In this document: positions 22,714 through 33,932 of the stretch, piece after piece
Layout of the letters: the number at the start of each line of letters is the position of its first letter
Position numbering within the stretch: position 1 is the stretch's first letter
Assembly: GCA_033439795.1 (NCBI GenBank)
Contig: JAUTDP010000010.1
Span: 2,108,001 to 2,172,000 of the forward strand
DNA: 64,000 nt
Direction: 5' to 3'
Origin: Sordaria brevicollis
Lineage: Eukaryota > Ascomycota > Sordariomycetes > Sordariales > Sordariaceae
Notes under the pieces: model-generated
What the model was told of the DNA's origin: nothing
The model's database searches: none
The model's input: the letters and a program-made list of their open reading frames with translations, nothing else
Translations under genes and position numbers: made by a program

Positions 22714-23766
22714 GGGACGAAGGGTCTCGAAAAGGATTGAGCGGAGTGTAGGAGTATGGATGGAGGGATGATGGTGTAGTGTACGAGTAGGAGTGGATGG
22801 ATAAAAAGGTCAAGAGCTAGCTAGCAATTGCAAACTCTTTGACCACACGTTCTTTTCTAATACATTGCCGTGCCCGCTTGAACTGTGAATTGCTTCTTAA
22901 TTTGATATTCTATGCTTCGTGAACTAACTTGCCCATGATCCTGATAACGTGATTCTTCCGTCGATCCGTGACCCAACCTAACTACAGGAATGAACACACA
23001 TTGACCCCCTTCTTTAGGTAGGTTCGTCAACAGTAAATTCGTCATGCCCAGCCGGTAAGTAATCAAGAAGAGCTTGTCCCGGTGATTACGTTCTCGTCCT
23101 GTCGCCAGTGTCGTTCCTTGGCTGGCCTGCCTACAGCGGCCTGTCGGCCGAGTCGCAAAACTTACCTCTACGGGGCCGGCTCCGCCAGCGCAGTGGAAGA
23201 AGCAAACGACCGGCCGTATCTCCCTCTACGTACAATCACGCAACAAGCGGCCACGCTGGCTTGATCACAATCCTTTCTGCAAATATCGCCTTTACCAACA
23301 ATTGAGTCACGACTGAAGCGTGCACTCATTCATCTACTTCACATTTGCGACCATGACCAATATCGACAGCTCCCCTTTGCCCGGTCCTGGGGCATCTCTT
23401 ACGATGAGCTCCAGGGGAAGATATAAAACAGAAACCCAAGCCCACGAGTCTGCACCGCCCACAACTTCTAGACCAACAGGAGCAGACGAGTCAAGCGACG
23501 AGAATAACCACGTATATACGAAAGACATGGACCACACAAAAAAAGCAAGACCATCCTTCCTGTTGAAGCCATTCACATGCCTTGGCATAGTGGATACGAT
23601 CCACACATGGTTTCCCTTGTATATATAGCTAGACTTCGTCTCCCTCCTCTCTTGCTCTCTCTCTCTTCAATCAATCAAGCTTCACCACCACATTCTCGCC
23701 TCCCTCACGTGATGCTCATCCGTATGGTTCAACACTTCCACCATCGTCTCTAGCCCTTCAGCCGCT
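22714..23766. other. Intergenic region with a doubtful small ORF
   Basis: A frame from ATG 23353 to 23628 (91 codons, Ser/Pro/Thr-rich) has a fair start context but no recognised domain or paralogue. A TATATATAG box at 23620-23628 suits the gene that starts at 23767. TGTTCA motifs are sparse here compared with the neighbouring clusters. Confidence 0.4.
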
Positions 23767-25074
23767 ATGAAGCATTACGCCGCTGTAAGATCCACGCTGG
23801 AAAACAGCCCTGCTTCCGGCCGCGGCGCAATCGCCGAGATCGACCCCAAGAACAAGGGAAAGGGAAAGGCACTCGCCACCTCGCTCCTCCGCCCTCGATC
23901 CCCGTCCCGCGTCGTCGCCAGTCCCAGTAGTCAACTCAGCATACCCAAGTACCAGCAGGCCAGCAACCCTGGCGTCATATCGAGACACATACCAAAAAGG
24001 TAAACCGACCCCGGGCTTCCCCTGGTCTACCTCCTATGTGTTCAAATGCTTACCTACTGGGATTTAGCGACGCCAAAGCCACGACAGCCAAGCATGTCGA
24101 CAACAAACCTGACGAACGAGACGTTCGCCTTTCCAATGCCACCAACGAGTTGACCGAAACAAATAGCAAAGAGCGCGAAATACCTACCGAGGAAGCAACT
24201 GAGCCATGTTTCCTTTACCACACTCCAGTTACCAGACCCGGGAGCTTGAAAGTCAGGGTCTACAACATCGTCAAGGTCGTGGAGAGGCCAGAACTCAGTC
24301 TGAAGTACGCCAACTTGGACGATGGGCTGTGGTACGCTATGAAGGAAGGCGGCACGCTGAGGGAGATGACCACTCCGAAGTTCAAGGACTTCGTCAACTG
24401 GAGGATCGCTCAGCTCCTAGAGGATGACGAGAGCTTGGTTGTTTCGGAGCCCGTTGCTGAACGGGAAACGGAACGCGGCCCCTCATCACACGAAGTCCTC
24501 AACAACGAGTTCGCCAACCTCGACATTGACGAAGACAGGGAAGAGGGGGATCACGAGTCGATCGTGGACGCCGTTAACGATGAGGACCTGGAATGCTTCC
24601 CCATGGATGACCTTGAAGACCTCTACCCAGATCGGAGAACCACAGTCAAAGATACCACCACAGAAGAAGTCCTGGAGCTCCCCAGGCGAAGCTCGTCATG
24701 TCGGGCAGCCAGGCTTAGAGCTAAGGACAAGGCAACAGCCATCCTGGAGCCTCCAACACCACCTCCAAAGCGAAGCTCATCCTGCCCACCCCCCAGACAA
24801 CGACGAGCCAGACAGCCCAAAACGCCAAAGTGGGCAGACCACAGCCTAATCGACGAGAACGGCTTCCTTCAAACTCAGAAAGGAAAAGAACAGGCCCAGA
24901 AGCAAAGGAAAAGACTGCCTCGACGGGAAACTGGCTGCTTGTTTTCGCGTTGCCGACGTACACCGACTCGGAGATACCTGACCTAACGGTGACGAGTCCA
25001 AGGGAGGGTCTTATGCAGTGTATGACCCTTTTGACTATGATCGGAGAAAAGTCGGAGAGTTAGGCGTGGATTAG
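23767..25074 (+). pseudogene. WY + TDG protein with two frameshifts
   Basis: Exon 1 (23767-23999) and exon 2 (from 24068) join in frame across a 68-nt intron (GTAAAC...TTTAG). The WY module is intact (about 24285-24412: YANLDDGLWYAMKEGG, then FKDFVNW), followed by an acidic linker with repeated RSSSC. The TDG module starts in the same frame (WADHSLIDENGFLQT), continues in a second frame (GNWLLVF, PDLTVTSP) and finishes in a third (SYAVYDPFDYDRR) with a TAG at 25072-25074. Two 1-nt changes explain this, near 24890-24930 and 25005-25012. As read it stops at 24986. This copy has no in-frame UAG in the linker. It is a decaying gene or has sequence errors. Confidence 0.6.
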
Positions 25075-25820
25075 AAGCCATGACGATGAAAATGATGGGA
25101 GGTTGGTATAGAAACTTGTGATCGTGAACGTCATCGAGGATATTGGAGAGTCCAGTGGCAAGAGGATGAAGACTAGCTGGGGCAGGATAGAGCCCACACT
25201 AACTCAAGAGATACAAGCTCTTGTCGTGGTACATGTTTAGCGGAACAGTTTCAGTTTTCTCTGTTGTGTGGTCGCCCCCAATTAGCCGCCCCTGCGTCAT
25301 GGATTCGTTATCCCATCGGCCCATCTTTGTGTCACTGCAGGTTAGAGGTTAGGGGTCCAGGAGATCTAAAATAGGGAACGCATGGATCTTATGCAACGCA
25401 GACAGTGTTTCCCCTCGTCTCAACTCCTCTAGAGTTCTCGCTGACGCTTTGCCATGCAGAACTATCCGCAAGGGGCTCGCACCTTGCCCGGACCCTGCCT
25501 TGTTTAAGGCTAGCCGACATGGCCAGTACGTACTTCGACATGAGGAGAAGCAGAGGGGCAGGGCTGTGCCCATGCAGAAGCCCACGCCGGTTCCTGCGTG
25601 AGGAGAGAACACTGCAGGCCCCGCAAAGTTGTTTAACTTTTTGTCAAGTCTTGAAGGTGTCCGGTCCGCGAACTCCGTTCGAGTTGGTCGTCAACCTCCG
25701 TCTATATCAAGTCGCAACATCCCGTCTTCTCCTGATCTGTCCAGAACTTTCACTCCACAACCGCTCCTTTTCGCAACCGCCTTCCTTTCCCCATTTTCTT
25801 TGCGCCAGAACTTTCTCAAG
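25075..25820. other. Intergenic region
   Basis: It contains the 3' flank of the frameshifted gene and, near its end, a T/C-rich leader before the ATG at 25821. No gene of its own is supported. Confidence 0.5.
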
Positions 25821-27164
25821 ATGGGTTTCTCTTGCTCCATCGAACACCATGTCCTAGAGGTAACACCTCCGCCGACGCCCAAGCCTGCCTTGATATGGCC
25901 TCCCAGACCAAAGCAGAAACACCGGCCCGGATCAAGGAGAGACTACACAGCATACGCGAGATGGCATGTCAAGTGTCTAGAGACTGAACTGAACAGGATT
26001 GTAGCGGAGTACCGACGCCGTGAAAAGACCCAAGGCTGGAGGTATCAAGGCTGGAAGTTCAATTCAACGGCCGACATAGTCTATCATCAGAACCTCGCGG
26101 ACATGATAAGGTGTGTGAAATACTTCCATCTATCCCATCTTCACGTCTTTCCCCGCCTCCCTTCGTGACAGCGTCAATCGCTAACTGTCTTTCCCACAGC
26201 AAAATCGACGTCCCGGACGTCTTGCTATCAGCAATCTGCCCAGAAGCCGAACGTCTATTCGTAGTCGACAACTACTCAATTGGACTTGGTGGTTTCATGC
26301 CGGGGGAGATGACTGGTAAAAATACCTCCCTTCTCCCTTTCCTTTCCCAAGCCTAGCCTGTTAGGTACCTAACCGAAGCAAACCAACACAAAAGGCTTCG
26401 TGCTCACAGAGCACGACTACTACCAAATGCGGGACCAATTCCCCAAGGAAAGAAGACAAAAAAGAGAGGCGAGAATGCAGAGATACAGGATGAAGCTACG
26501 CAGAAAGGAAATGGCCGAGATGCGGTCTTATAAGAGAGAGTTTGATAAGCGCATGGGTGGTGGCAATGTCTACACCAATGTCAACACCATTGTCAACAGC
26601 AACAGCACCACCATCAACACCACCACCACCTCCACCTCCACCTCCATCCCCCATCCCCCTCCCCCTCCCCCAGAAAAAACCTCCAAGAAGCTCCTAGCAA
26701 ATCGTCACGACTGGTTCGACAAAAGAACCAACACCCTCAAAAGCCCCGACCCCAGACTTCCCCCCCTAAGAAGGACGAGGCGCGCACCAGAATGTGCACC
26801 CCGCCGCGGGGACCAAGCCCACAAACCGCTCCGGGGGATGCGGATCCCGGTCCCTCTGGTAAAGCCTCTGAAGCAGGGAAATTTGCTGCTTCCACTTACT
26901 GCAAGTAAGAAAGGGGAGAACAACAACAAGTTTCCTGCTCTAGAGGTACCGGCTTTGGTGTTGACGGATGCGCAGGGGAAGGATTTTTTGCTGGTTGATT
27001 CGGAGGAGGCGAAGGTAGAGGGACCGCGTGCTCGTGCTAGGGAGGAGGGGGGGAGTAGAAGGAGGAGTTCTAGCGCGAGCGGGAGGGTAGTGTCGATGTC
27101 GGCTGGGGAGCGGAGGGATAAGAGGAGGAGGGCCATGGGACCGGATCACTACTTGAGTGATTAG
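25821..27164 (+). CDS. Divergent WY/TDG-like protein with three exons
   Basis: Exons 25821-26110, 26200-26315 and 26395-27164 join to 392 codons. Introns of 89 and 79 nt carry GCTAAC or CCTAAC branch points. The N-terminus begins MGFSCS, a possible N-myristoylation and palmitoylation site (G2, C5). A degenerate WY module spans the second intron (RLFVVDNYSIGLGGFMPGEM, then LTEHDYYQM) and lacks the WY pair. A basic helix, a Thr/Asn and Pro-rich spacer and a recognisable TDG module follow (HDWFDKRTNTLKS, PALVLTDAQGKDFLLVD). The C-terminus is Arg/Ser-rich. There is no in-frame UAG, so this member makes both modules without recoding. Confidence 0.75.
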
Positions 27165-27809
27165 AATCAGGTAGGGATGTTTGTCTGGGGGAACGGGGTT
27201 GTATGTATTGGGGATAGGTACATGTACATGTAGGTGGGATGGGTTATTGTCCAATGTAAACTACCCTTGGTAGACGCGGTGTTTCGGTCGTCGACATTGT
27301 GATCATACTTTTCTTTGCTAAGTACCTCTCTTTGTGTCAACGACTTATTCCGAATAACTCGTGAGCCACATCGAAGCCATCGGCTCTGACGAAGTCGACC
27401 ATGATCCGTTTGCTATGGTGTTGAGCCTAGCAAGAGGGGGGTACCCCGGTATTTGGCTCCTATTCACTTGCGACTGTGAAGGTCATCTTCCATCCCATCT
27501 CGAACTTTTCCATTCACTTCTCGTATTGTCCTCTAGCACTTCCAGGTGTTTCTGCCTGCCAGAACAATAAGATGACCCAAGGCTCAATACGTTGGACCCA
27601 CTCGAGCGCAACCGGTTGAATGTGATGTGCATTGCGAGTGTCGTCCTTGGAAGTATTTAGGTCATTTTTCTTCCCGCTCCAACTTGCAAAAGTTGTTTTT
27701 TCTTGCTCAGCGACGCAGCAACACATACTTCGCGACACTTACTTCGCGAACTTTACTTTCTTGATTTAACAACCAACATCGACATTTACAACTTCACAAC
27801 CGTTCATTC
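27165..27809. other. Intergenic region
   Basis: No gene is supported here. It holds the promoter and CA-rich leader of the gene that starts at 27810, with no dense TGTTCA cluster. Confidence 0.5.
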
Positions 27810-29434
27810 ATGCAACCAATAACCTACGACAAAGCAAAAATGGATTTCTTCAGGAGTATCCTCACTCCTCACAAGTTTCCTTTTGCGAGCAACTTCTTTG
27901 GTGGCACTCCGAACAACAGCACAAGCACAACAAAGACTACAAGCAAGTCGTCCACAAAGAGCGCCAGCAGCACTTACCAGGATCCGTGGAGTGATGATGT
28001 TGATGAATCATCGTCACTTCACGGGTCTTCGGACTCCAACAACAAGCCTGCCGATATTTCCCCGACGAGCGACAGCAAGAGCGAGAAGAAGAAGCGTCGC
28101 GCGGATGGCGACAACGGAATCGCGACGAAGGACAAAAAGCATAAAGCGACGCATACCTCTACCGGCGAGGACGCCAGCGCGAATAAGTCGGATCACCGCA
28201 AGGTGAAGAACGACAGGAAGCAATTGGCCTTGGTTGATTCCGCCGACGAGATCATACTTCTTCGTATCACTTCCCCTGTCCAGCCGAAGAGAAACCCACT
28301 TGACTTGGCCTTGGACTTCAAGTCGTCGCGAATTGACAACAGAACTTCTGCTGGCAAGCTTGGAAAGAGGAAGTGGGCAGGATCGGCTAGCGCTTTGGGA
28401 TATCACAGCAGCAGCTCCGCGCCGGTTCACTCCGAGCTCGTTGACGATACCCCGAGCAAGAAGAGGAAGACGGAGGGAGAGATGGCGGGATCTCTATTTG
28501 ACGAGGTCCGCAGCCCAGGCAATAGGCGTGTTGTCAGAAGGTACACTATTTCCGTTCCTGAGCTTGCTGTCGTCGTACGAACTGATCGCTAACTCACTTC
28601 TTTCTTAGCCCCCCTACTGCTGGTACCACTCCTGCCACACCGGGCTTCTCCTTCAACACCCCCCCTCGCACTCCTCCCTCGACGACTACTCAACACGTCG
28701 ACACCCCGACCTCAACCCCCTCCACGACGCCCTCCCAGATCCGCCTCCGCCCCGCCACCAACCTCAAACAACAGGCCGTCCTCAACCGATTGGCCGCCCG
28801 CGCCGCCTCGGGGTAGGTACCCGAGGTGTCGTTGTCGTCGGCCAAAAAAGTTGAAGAAGACGCGCCCAGTACGCCTCCCAAGTCGACCACCGCCGTCGAC
28901 TCCCCCAAGCCCGCCCCAGCCACGCCCGCCACCACCACCACCCCCCCAAAGCCGGCGCCCATCTCCATCAAAACCTCCACCCCGCCCCTCCCCATCCTCA
29001 AGTCCAAGTCCCAGAAGACTTCCACCCCTCCCTCCCGCGAGTCCCGCCGCCACCGCCGTCACCACCTCCGCCCCAAGAACCAAACCTGGTCCGACATCAG
29101 CCTGGTCGACGACAAGGGACTTCTAGATACTTTCAGCAACCGATCCGACCGGAAGAACCAGAACGCCCAAGCAGCAGCCTTGTCGACGGGAACCCCACGG
29201 AAAGGAGGACTGTCGCGGTGCACGTGGGTCAAGATTCGCGAGCCGGTGTTGGAGGTGTTGATGCCCTCGTCCCCTGGTGATGAGGGGAAGGGGGGGAAAG
29301 AGGGTAAGGTGGTGCCGAGGTTGATCTTGACGGATACCGAGGGGAGGTGTTGGAGGTTGGAGGAGGGTAGGAGTAGGAGTCAGGTGGAGGGAGGTGGGAA
29401 GTTGCCGGGGTTGAGGGTTAGTGGTAGGGATTGA
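27810..29434 (+). CDS. Lys-rich TDG-module protein with in-frame UAG in a perfect hairpin
   Basis: Exon 1 (27810-28540) and exon 2 (28609-29434) join across a 68-nt intron (GTACAC...TTTCTTAG with GCTAAC) to 519 codons. An in-frame ATG at 27840 is an alternative start. The N-terminal part is Ser/Lys-rich with nuclear-localisation-like stretches (KKKRR, KKRK). The TAG at 28814-28816 is codon 313. The frame continues through a Pro/Thr-rich linker into a TDG module (about 29082-29375: TWSDISLVDDKGLLDTF, CTWVKI, PRLILTDTEGRCWRLEEG). A short form would have 312 residues, the long form 518. The frame stays open after the TGA at 29432-29434; see the following entry. Confidence 0.82.
28804..28828 (+). 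promoter_or_regulatory. Perfect hairpin with UAG in a 7-nt loop
   Basis: CCTCGGG (28806-28812) pairs perfectly with CCCGAGG (28820-28826), extended by a G-U and a C-G pair to nine pairs. The 7-nt loop GTAGGTA holds the in-frame UAG (28814-28816). The loop size equals a tRNA anticodon loop. This is the strongest hairpin of the set. Confidence 0.7.
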
Positions 29435-29686
29435 CTGTTTGGGAAGGGGGATGTGGTAGCAGCGGAGCAGCTGTTCCAGCAACGATCGGTGGAGAGAGAG
29501 GGACGAAGCAGAAGTGCACCGAATTCGAAGAGGAAGACTGCTGGCGGGAGGAAGAGGGAGAAGCTGATGAAGAACGAGCTTGATAAGAAGCTTGGCAAGG
29601 AGAGGAATGATGAGTTTGGATGGATTAGGTTGGTGTTACTTGTTTGTTTTATTTGCTGGTTTGTTTACCGCGGTATCCAAGACTGA
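29435..29686 (+). other. Open frame after UGA: possible basic, tail-anchored extension
   Basis: Directly after the TGA of the gene at 27810-29434 the same frame is open for 83 codons to a TGA at 29684-29686. It encodes a Lys/Arg-rich segment, then a hydrophobic stretch, WIRLVLLVCFICWFVYRGI, that could be a membrane anchor, and a short tail. The context is UGA-CUG; UGA followed by C is a relatively leaky stop in eukaryotes. It may be a read-through extension, a missed intron, or chance. Confidence 0.3.
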
Positions 29687-30395
29687 GGTCCTCTCCATGA
29701 TGGATGACGGAGGTAGAGGTTCTGAAAGCGTGTTAGGTATTTGGGAGTCCACAAGGGAGAGAGGGCATATGGATTATTTGCTTTATACTACCACGGTTAG
29801 CCACTAGTTTGTTTGATCACGATACCAATTTCTTTGTTCTGTGTACCCCTTTGATCCCGTCGATCTTCTCATGTTATGAAATCACAACCAGGCCATATGA
29901 GCACTCTGGTCGTCGCATAACCAGCCAGCATTGTCAATCTTCCCTGTTCAAGCGCACAGAAAACCGACGGCGACATGGACTGACCGGCACTCCGAGCTCC
30001 GTTGACCGAAGCAAGCCAATCTCCTCGTCCCACGGCGTCGTTATCGTTATGGGACCCATCGTTATCGTCATTCAGTGGGGATGCTATTCACTTCCGTCAA
30101 CGATTGCCAAGAGCGTCTTCAGCACCTGGTACGGACGACGGGTCACGTCACGGGATGGTCGACCGGCCCAGTGAATACCTTCATCCGATACTGGTGAATT
30201 GCCCATGGCTTCTGCCAGCTGGCTAGCTGGCATGTGGTAGGAGCTCTACGCCGAGCCCAGTTGCTCCGCTGGCACCGCATTCTTCTCACGGTCGCGATCG
30301 ACCATTTGGTGTTTTCGACTTGACGTCTCCTTCGCATCTGCGCCGACAGTATATACGCCGACCAACCTCCAAAGACTCACAAAAGTCGAGACACA
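29687..30395. other. Intergenic region with TATA box
   Basis: No gene is seen. A TATATA box at 30350-30355 lies 40 bp before the ATG at 30396. Only isolated TGTTCA motifs occur (for example CCTGTTCAAG near 29943). Confidence 0.45.
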
Positions 30396-31144
30396 ATGTG
30401 CTTTACGTACCGCATCGCCGAGTCGATGGACTCCCATCTCAATCTGTCAATGGTAAGCATTCCCTTTCCTGTTGCTTCAGGATCCAAGCCGAAGCTGATC
30501 GCTGATCGCTGGCCGTACAGCTCTCTCTTGCATTGGAGAAGGCCACCCCCAGTGCCGAAGTCGACTTCCCGTCGGTCTACTGCTTCCAGTCTACTCCGTT
30601 CGAGACTCAGACCGCGATCCCCATCCCCATCCCCGACATAGGAGATGCCGAAAACGATTCCTCCTCCGGTGATGAATTCTTCGACGCGCCGACCGGCGAG
30701 GAGGAACTCGAGTGGCTCAACTCCTCCGACACGAAAGACGTTCAATCACACTCTACCATCAACGACGACTGGATCCAGACCTTCTGGGAGCAAGACGAGG
30801 ACGAAACAGCCTACACCTACGGCACCAACGACCACCCCATCGCAGGCTGGCACTCCCCCCGCCTCATCCGCAGCGACTGGACAAAAACAAACTTCATCGA
30901 CAAAACCGATCATATCGACTTCTGGTCCCGCCACACTCAATACACCCTATCCAAGTGCACTTGGTGCACCCTCTCAGTCGACAGCTGGCCGAAACCGAAA
31001 AACGACTCCCCCTGTGGCGCCCCGGACTTGATGCTAGTTACTCCCGAGGGAGAGGTGTGTTGGTTGGATGATCCGTTTGACTACGAGTCGCTGCCGTGGG
31101 AGAGGGAGGTGGCCGGGATGAGGGAGGTGATTGTGAGGTATTAA
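30396..31144 (+). CDS. Small acidic TDG-module protein
   Basis: Exon 1 (30396-30452) and exon 2 (30521-31144) join across a 68-nt intron (GTAAGC...TACAG) to 227 codons. The middle of the protein is acidic and rich in Asp, Glu and Thr. The TDG module fills the C-terminus (about 30865-31090: DWTKTNFIDKTDHIDFW, KCTWCTLSV, PDLMLVTPEGEVCWLDDPF). There is no WY module and no in-frame UAG. A genomic TGG occurs in AGWHSP just before the module, at about the place where paralogues carry UAG. It may therefore be the version of the gene that needs no recoding. Function unknown. Confidence 0.8.
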
Positions 31145-32020
31145 CTTTTGGGGGTTGGGGATGACCTAGCTTGGTGTGGGAAGTGATGGGAATGGAAGTC
31201 GTGTGTCGTTTGACTGGGGTACTGCTGGTAGAAATAATGGGGGGCAGTGTCCTTCGCTTATAGACCTGGCCTTACCTACCGTGCCCTGAATCCATATGGG
31301 TTCTGCCTTGTGCCGGTACGACTTCGTCAGTCCGGGCTGTCAGTTTTGTTCAGCCCTAGGAGATCAGCTATACAGCTTCCTGGGAGAGGCTCGACGCCAT
31401 CAGTATGCCATAATATTCAGCACTTGGTAAGGGGACGGGTGTGGAGAGGCGTTGGGGGTCGAAGGAGTCGTTGATGCTTGAAGGAGGATTGTCGGTTGTC
31501 GGAGAGTGTTTGGTTGTTGCGGGGGTCCGGTATGTCGGAGGAACGTCGCGTCCGGATACGTAGGTGTTGGAACACTCTCACATCTTGTGCATAACCTTAT
31601 CTCCAGGGCAGAAAGGGCTTCCCACCAAACTGTTAAAAATTCTGTAGTTGTCGGTTGCAGTATAAAAGCATTCAAACCCTCCTCCCTTGCCCACCGTTCC
31701 TTTTTCACCAAACACAGTCTCCATTAACCAACCTGTCTTCTGATCATCGGCATCGCTTCGAACTTCCACCTCAGCACCATCATCAAGCTCAATACCTAAC
31801 CGCATCTTGGATGCCATAGGGTGTGTACGGAGAAGAGAATTTCCTCTTCCAAACCCGTCTTCCTTTTGCCTGTTGCTCGGTTCTGTAACTGTCTAGTTAA
31901 CACGAGAATCTCCCACAGGTCTTCCTCTCCTCCATCACCAGACACCCAACACCGCTCGCAACCAACAGAAAACTTGCAGTCAATCTTTCCCATCGGGGAC
32001 TCCATCCAACCGCCTTTACC
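31145..32020. other. Intergenic region with TATA box
   Basis: A TATAAAAG box at 31661-31668 is followed by a C/A-rich stretch, suggesting a transcription start and a leader of about 330 nt for the gene at 32021. No coding frame is supported. Confidence 0.45.
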
Positions 32021-33219
32021 ATGACCAACGTACAAAGCGAACTACGCCTAGAGGACGACATGGCCAACGTACAAGGCCTACGCCTAAAAGACGCCGCGGC
32101 CAAGATACAAGGCAAACTACGCCTAAAAGGCGCCATGACCGACACATCCGTGGCGCTCGATGGTAGCGTCACTGGACCGGGCCCTAAACACCCTCCATCA
32201 GAAACCTTCATGATACACCTCAGAAGTTTGGATCGCAGGTTCTGTGCCTATGCCGGGATCTATGGCGTGCTGTTCGAGCTCCGAATGACCTACAAGAAAG
32301 CCGGCGAAACCTACGAACTGACCCTATCGGCGAAGAACATCGACACCTCGTCAATTCCCCCGCCTGGACCAAATATGATGCGCGAACTCCGCGAACAACT
32401 CAACGACGTAATGCTCGACGTGTTTTTAGACAACAAGTTGTTCTCAGAGGGCTTCGAGATCTGGTCATGGGAGTTCGTGACCGTGGAGCCCGATCCAGAG
32501 AACGTGGAGGAAGAGGGACCCGAATTTATGTTTCCTCTAGAATGGCTCAAATATTACATGGAAGCCAGATTGGCCGCCGAAGAGCGTGACTTGGGTATGA
32601 ACGTGTCGTTGGCTATATCGAGAATGCTTAAGAGGTCTTCCGAGTCCAAGGGCAAGGTTGCCGCAGGTTCCAAGGGAAAGGCTCCAGCAGAGTCCAAGGA
32701 TAAGGCCAGGCCGCCTAAGAAAGAAACAAAGAAGCGCCCACCATCCAATGCGGACATGCTTTTTTCCCTTGCGGACATACTTTTTTCCATTGTCGAACAA
32801 TCGCCAAGGCCATGTCCCAAGTGCATAGAGAGTAAGACCGCCCTTCCTCATAAAGTTGAACGTGGCGAAAGCCTTATTTTAGTTTGGTCAGATATGCTAA
32901 TTACTATGGTACTTACATAGCCAAGCTTTCGCGCATGCCAATGTTCTTTGACTCTTTCGAAGAACCCCTAGCCGCACTCTCCAATGCTCGCGAAACCTCT
33001 TCATTGCCTAGCGAGGAGGTCACGAACCGCGACGGCAGCGGCAACCACGATGTTCACGAGGGGGAGACTGCTCGCGAGCTGGAAGAGATTGAAATTCCCG
33101 GTCCTTCTCCCGAAGACTCTCCCGACGAACTTGAGTTTAGATTGCCGGCCTTCACGGGTCCGCTACTAATCTTTGACGGAGAAAGGTCGTATTGGGCGGC
33201 TTATGTAGAGAAGAAATAG
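32021..33219 (+). CDS. Uncharacterised protein with weak TDG-like C-terminus
   Basis: Exon 1 (32021-32831) and exon 2 (32921-33219) join across an 89-nt intron (GTAAGA...GCTAAT...CATAG) to 370 codons. The N-terminus has three approximate repeats of a short RLxD/KxxxAxVQ unit. A central part with SLDRRFCAYAGIYGVLFEL and EIWSWEF looks folded. A Lys/Ser-rich stretch (SKGKAPAESKDKA) follows. The end, LPAFTGPLLIFDGERSYWAA, may be a diverged TDG module. I do not recognise the family. It is the last gene before the retrotransposon. Confidence 0.65.
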
Positions 33220-33753
33220 ATATAGTATCTCAACTTTGCTCTTTTCGCTTTTGTATACTTTTATGATAAAACGTCTTGCTGTGATGCCTCACCCATTCGA
33301 TGTTAGAGTACCGTAGCCGTGATGTGCCGATGACAAGACACAGCCGGGTTTGGGACCGGGACAGATGCCGCCCATGCTTCGGCAAGCAGGAAGGTCAGCC
33401 GTTTCCCGATAACGGGCCGGGACGGGGAACAAGCGGAAATCTTGATTGCAGATGTCTTGGACAAAAGGAGTTTTGTAGAATAATGACGGGGAGTGATGCC
33501 GGCTTCCGGCTCTTCTTTGTCGGTGTTAGGTACAATGCCATGAGCAGTCCGGGTCAAAGCCGCTGGAAGTTGTTCTGCTACAGGGCAGCGCTACAGGCGC
33601 CAAAGCGGTCTTGGCAGGCACCGGTGTCTGTTCAGATTGCGGGCAGTTCGGACGATGGCTCAAAGACTTGATCCTTGGACACTTGCCATGTTCGGACGAA
33701 AGAGCCAGATCTGACCAATCGGATGTAATGTATCTAATCCCCGTCCGCACGGT
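33220..33753. other. Gene-free stretch before the retrotransposon
   Basis: Base composition is normal, unlike the AT-rich element that follows. No gene or repeat was recognised. Confidence 0.45.
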
Positions 33754-33758
33754 CCAAC

Positions 33759-33932
33759 TGTGATAATAGCGGTAATATTGGGGTAGCAAAGAAGGCTTGA
33801 TTGTATGTAATTGTGTGTAAGACTCTACAGACGTGCAGATCTCTGGTCACTGTAAAATCCCTCAGACTCCAAACCTCGGTTATAGTTACGTATACTCTAT
33901 CCTCCCAGAGTAGGCCACCCAATATTATAACA
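33759..33932 (-). repeat. Left LTR (3' LTR of the element)
   Basis: 174 bp, matching the right LTR along its length. Its outer (left) half keeps C/G bases that are T/A in the other copy, and its inner half is more mutated. Its inner end keeps the ACA terminus. Confidence 0.9.
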
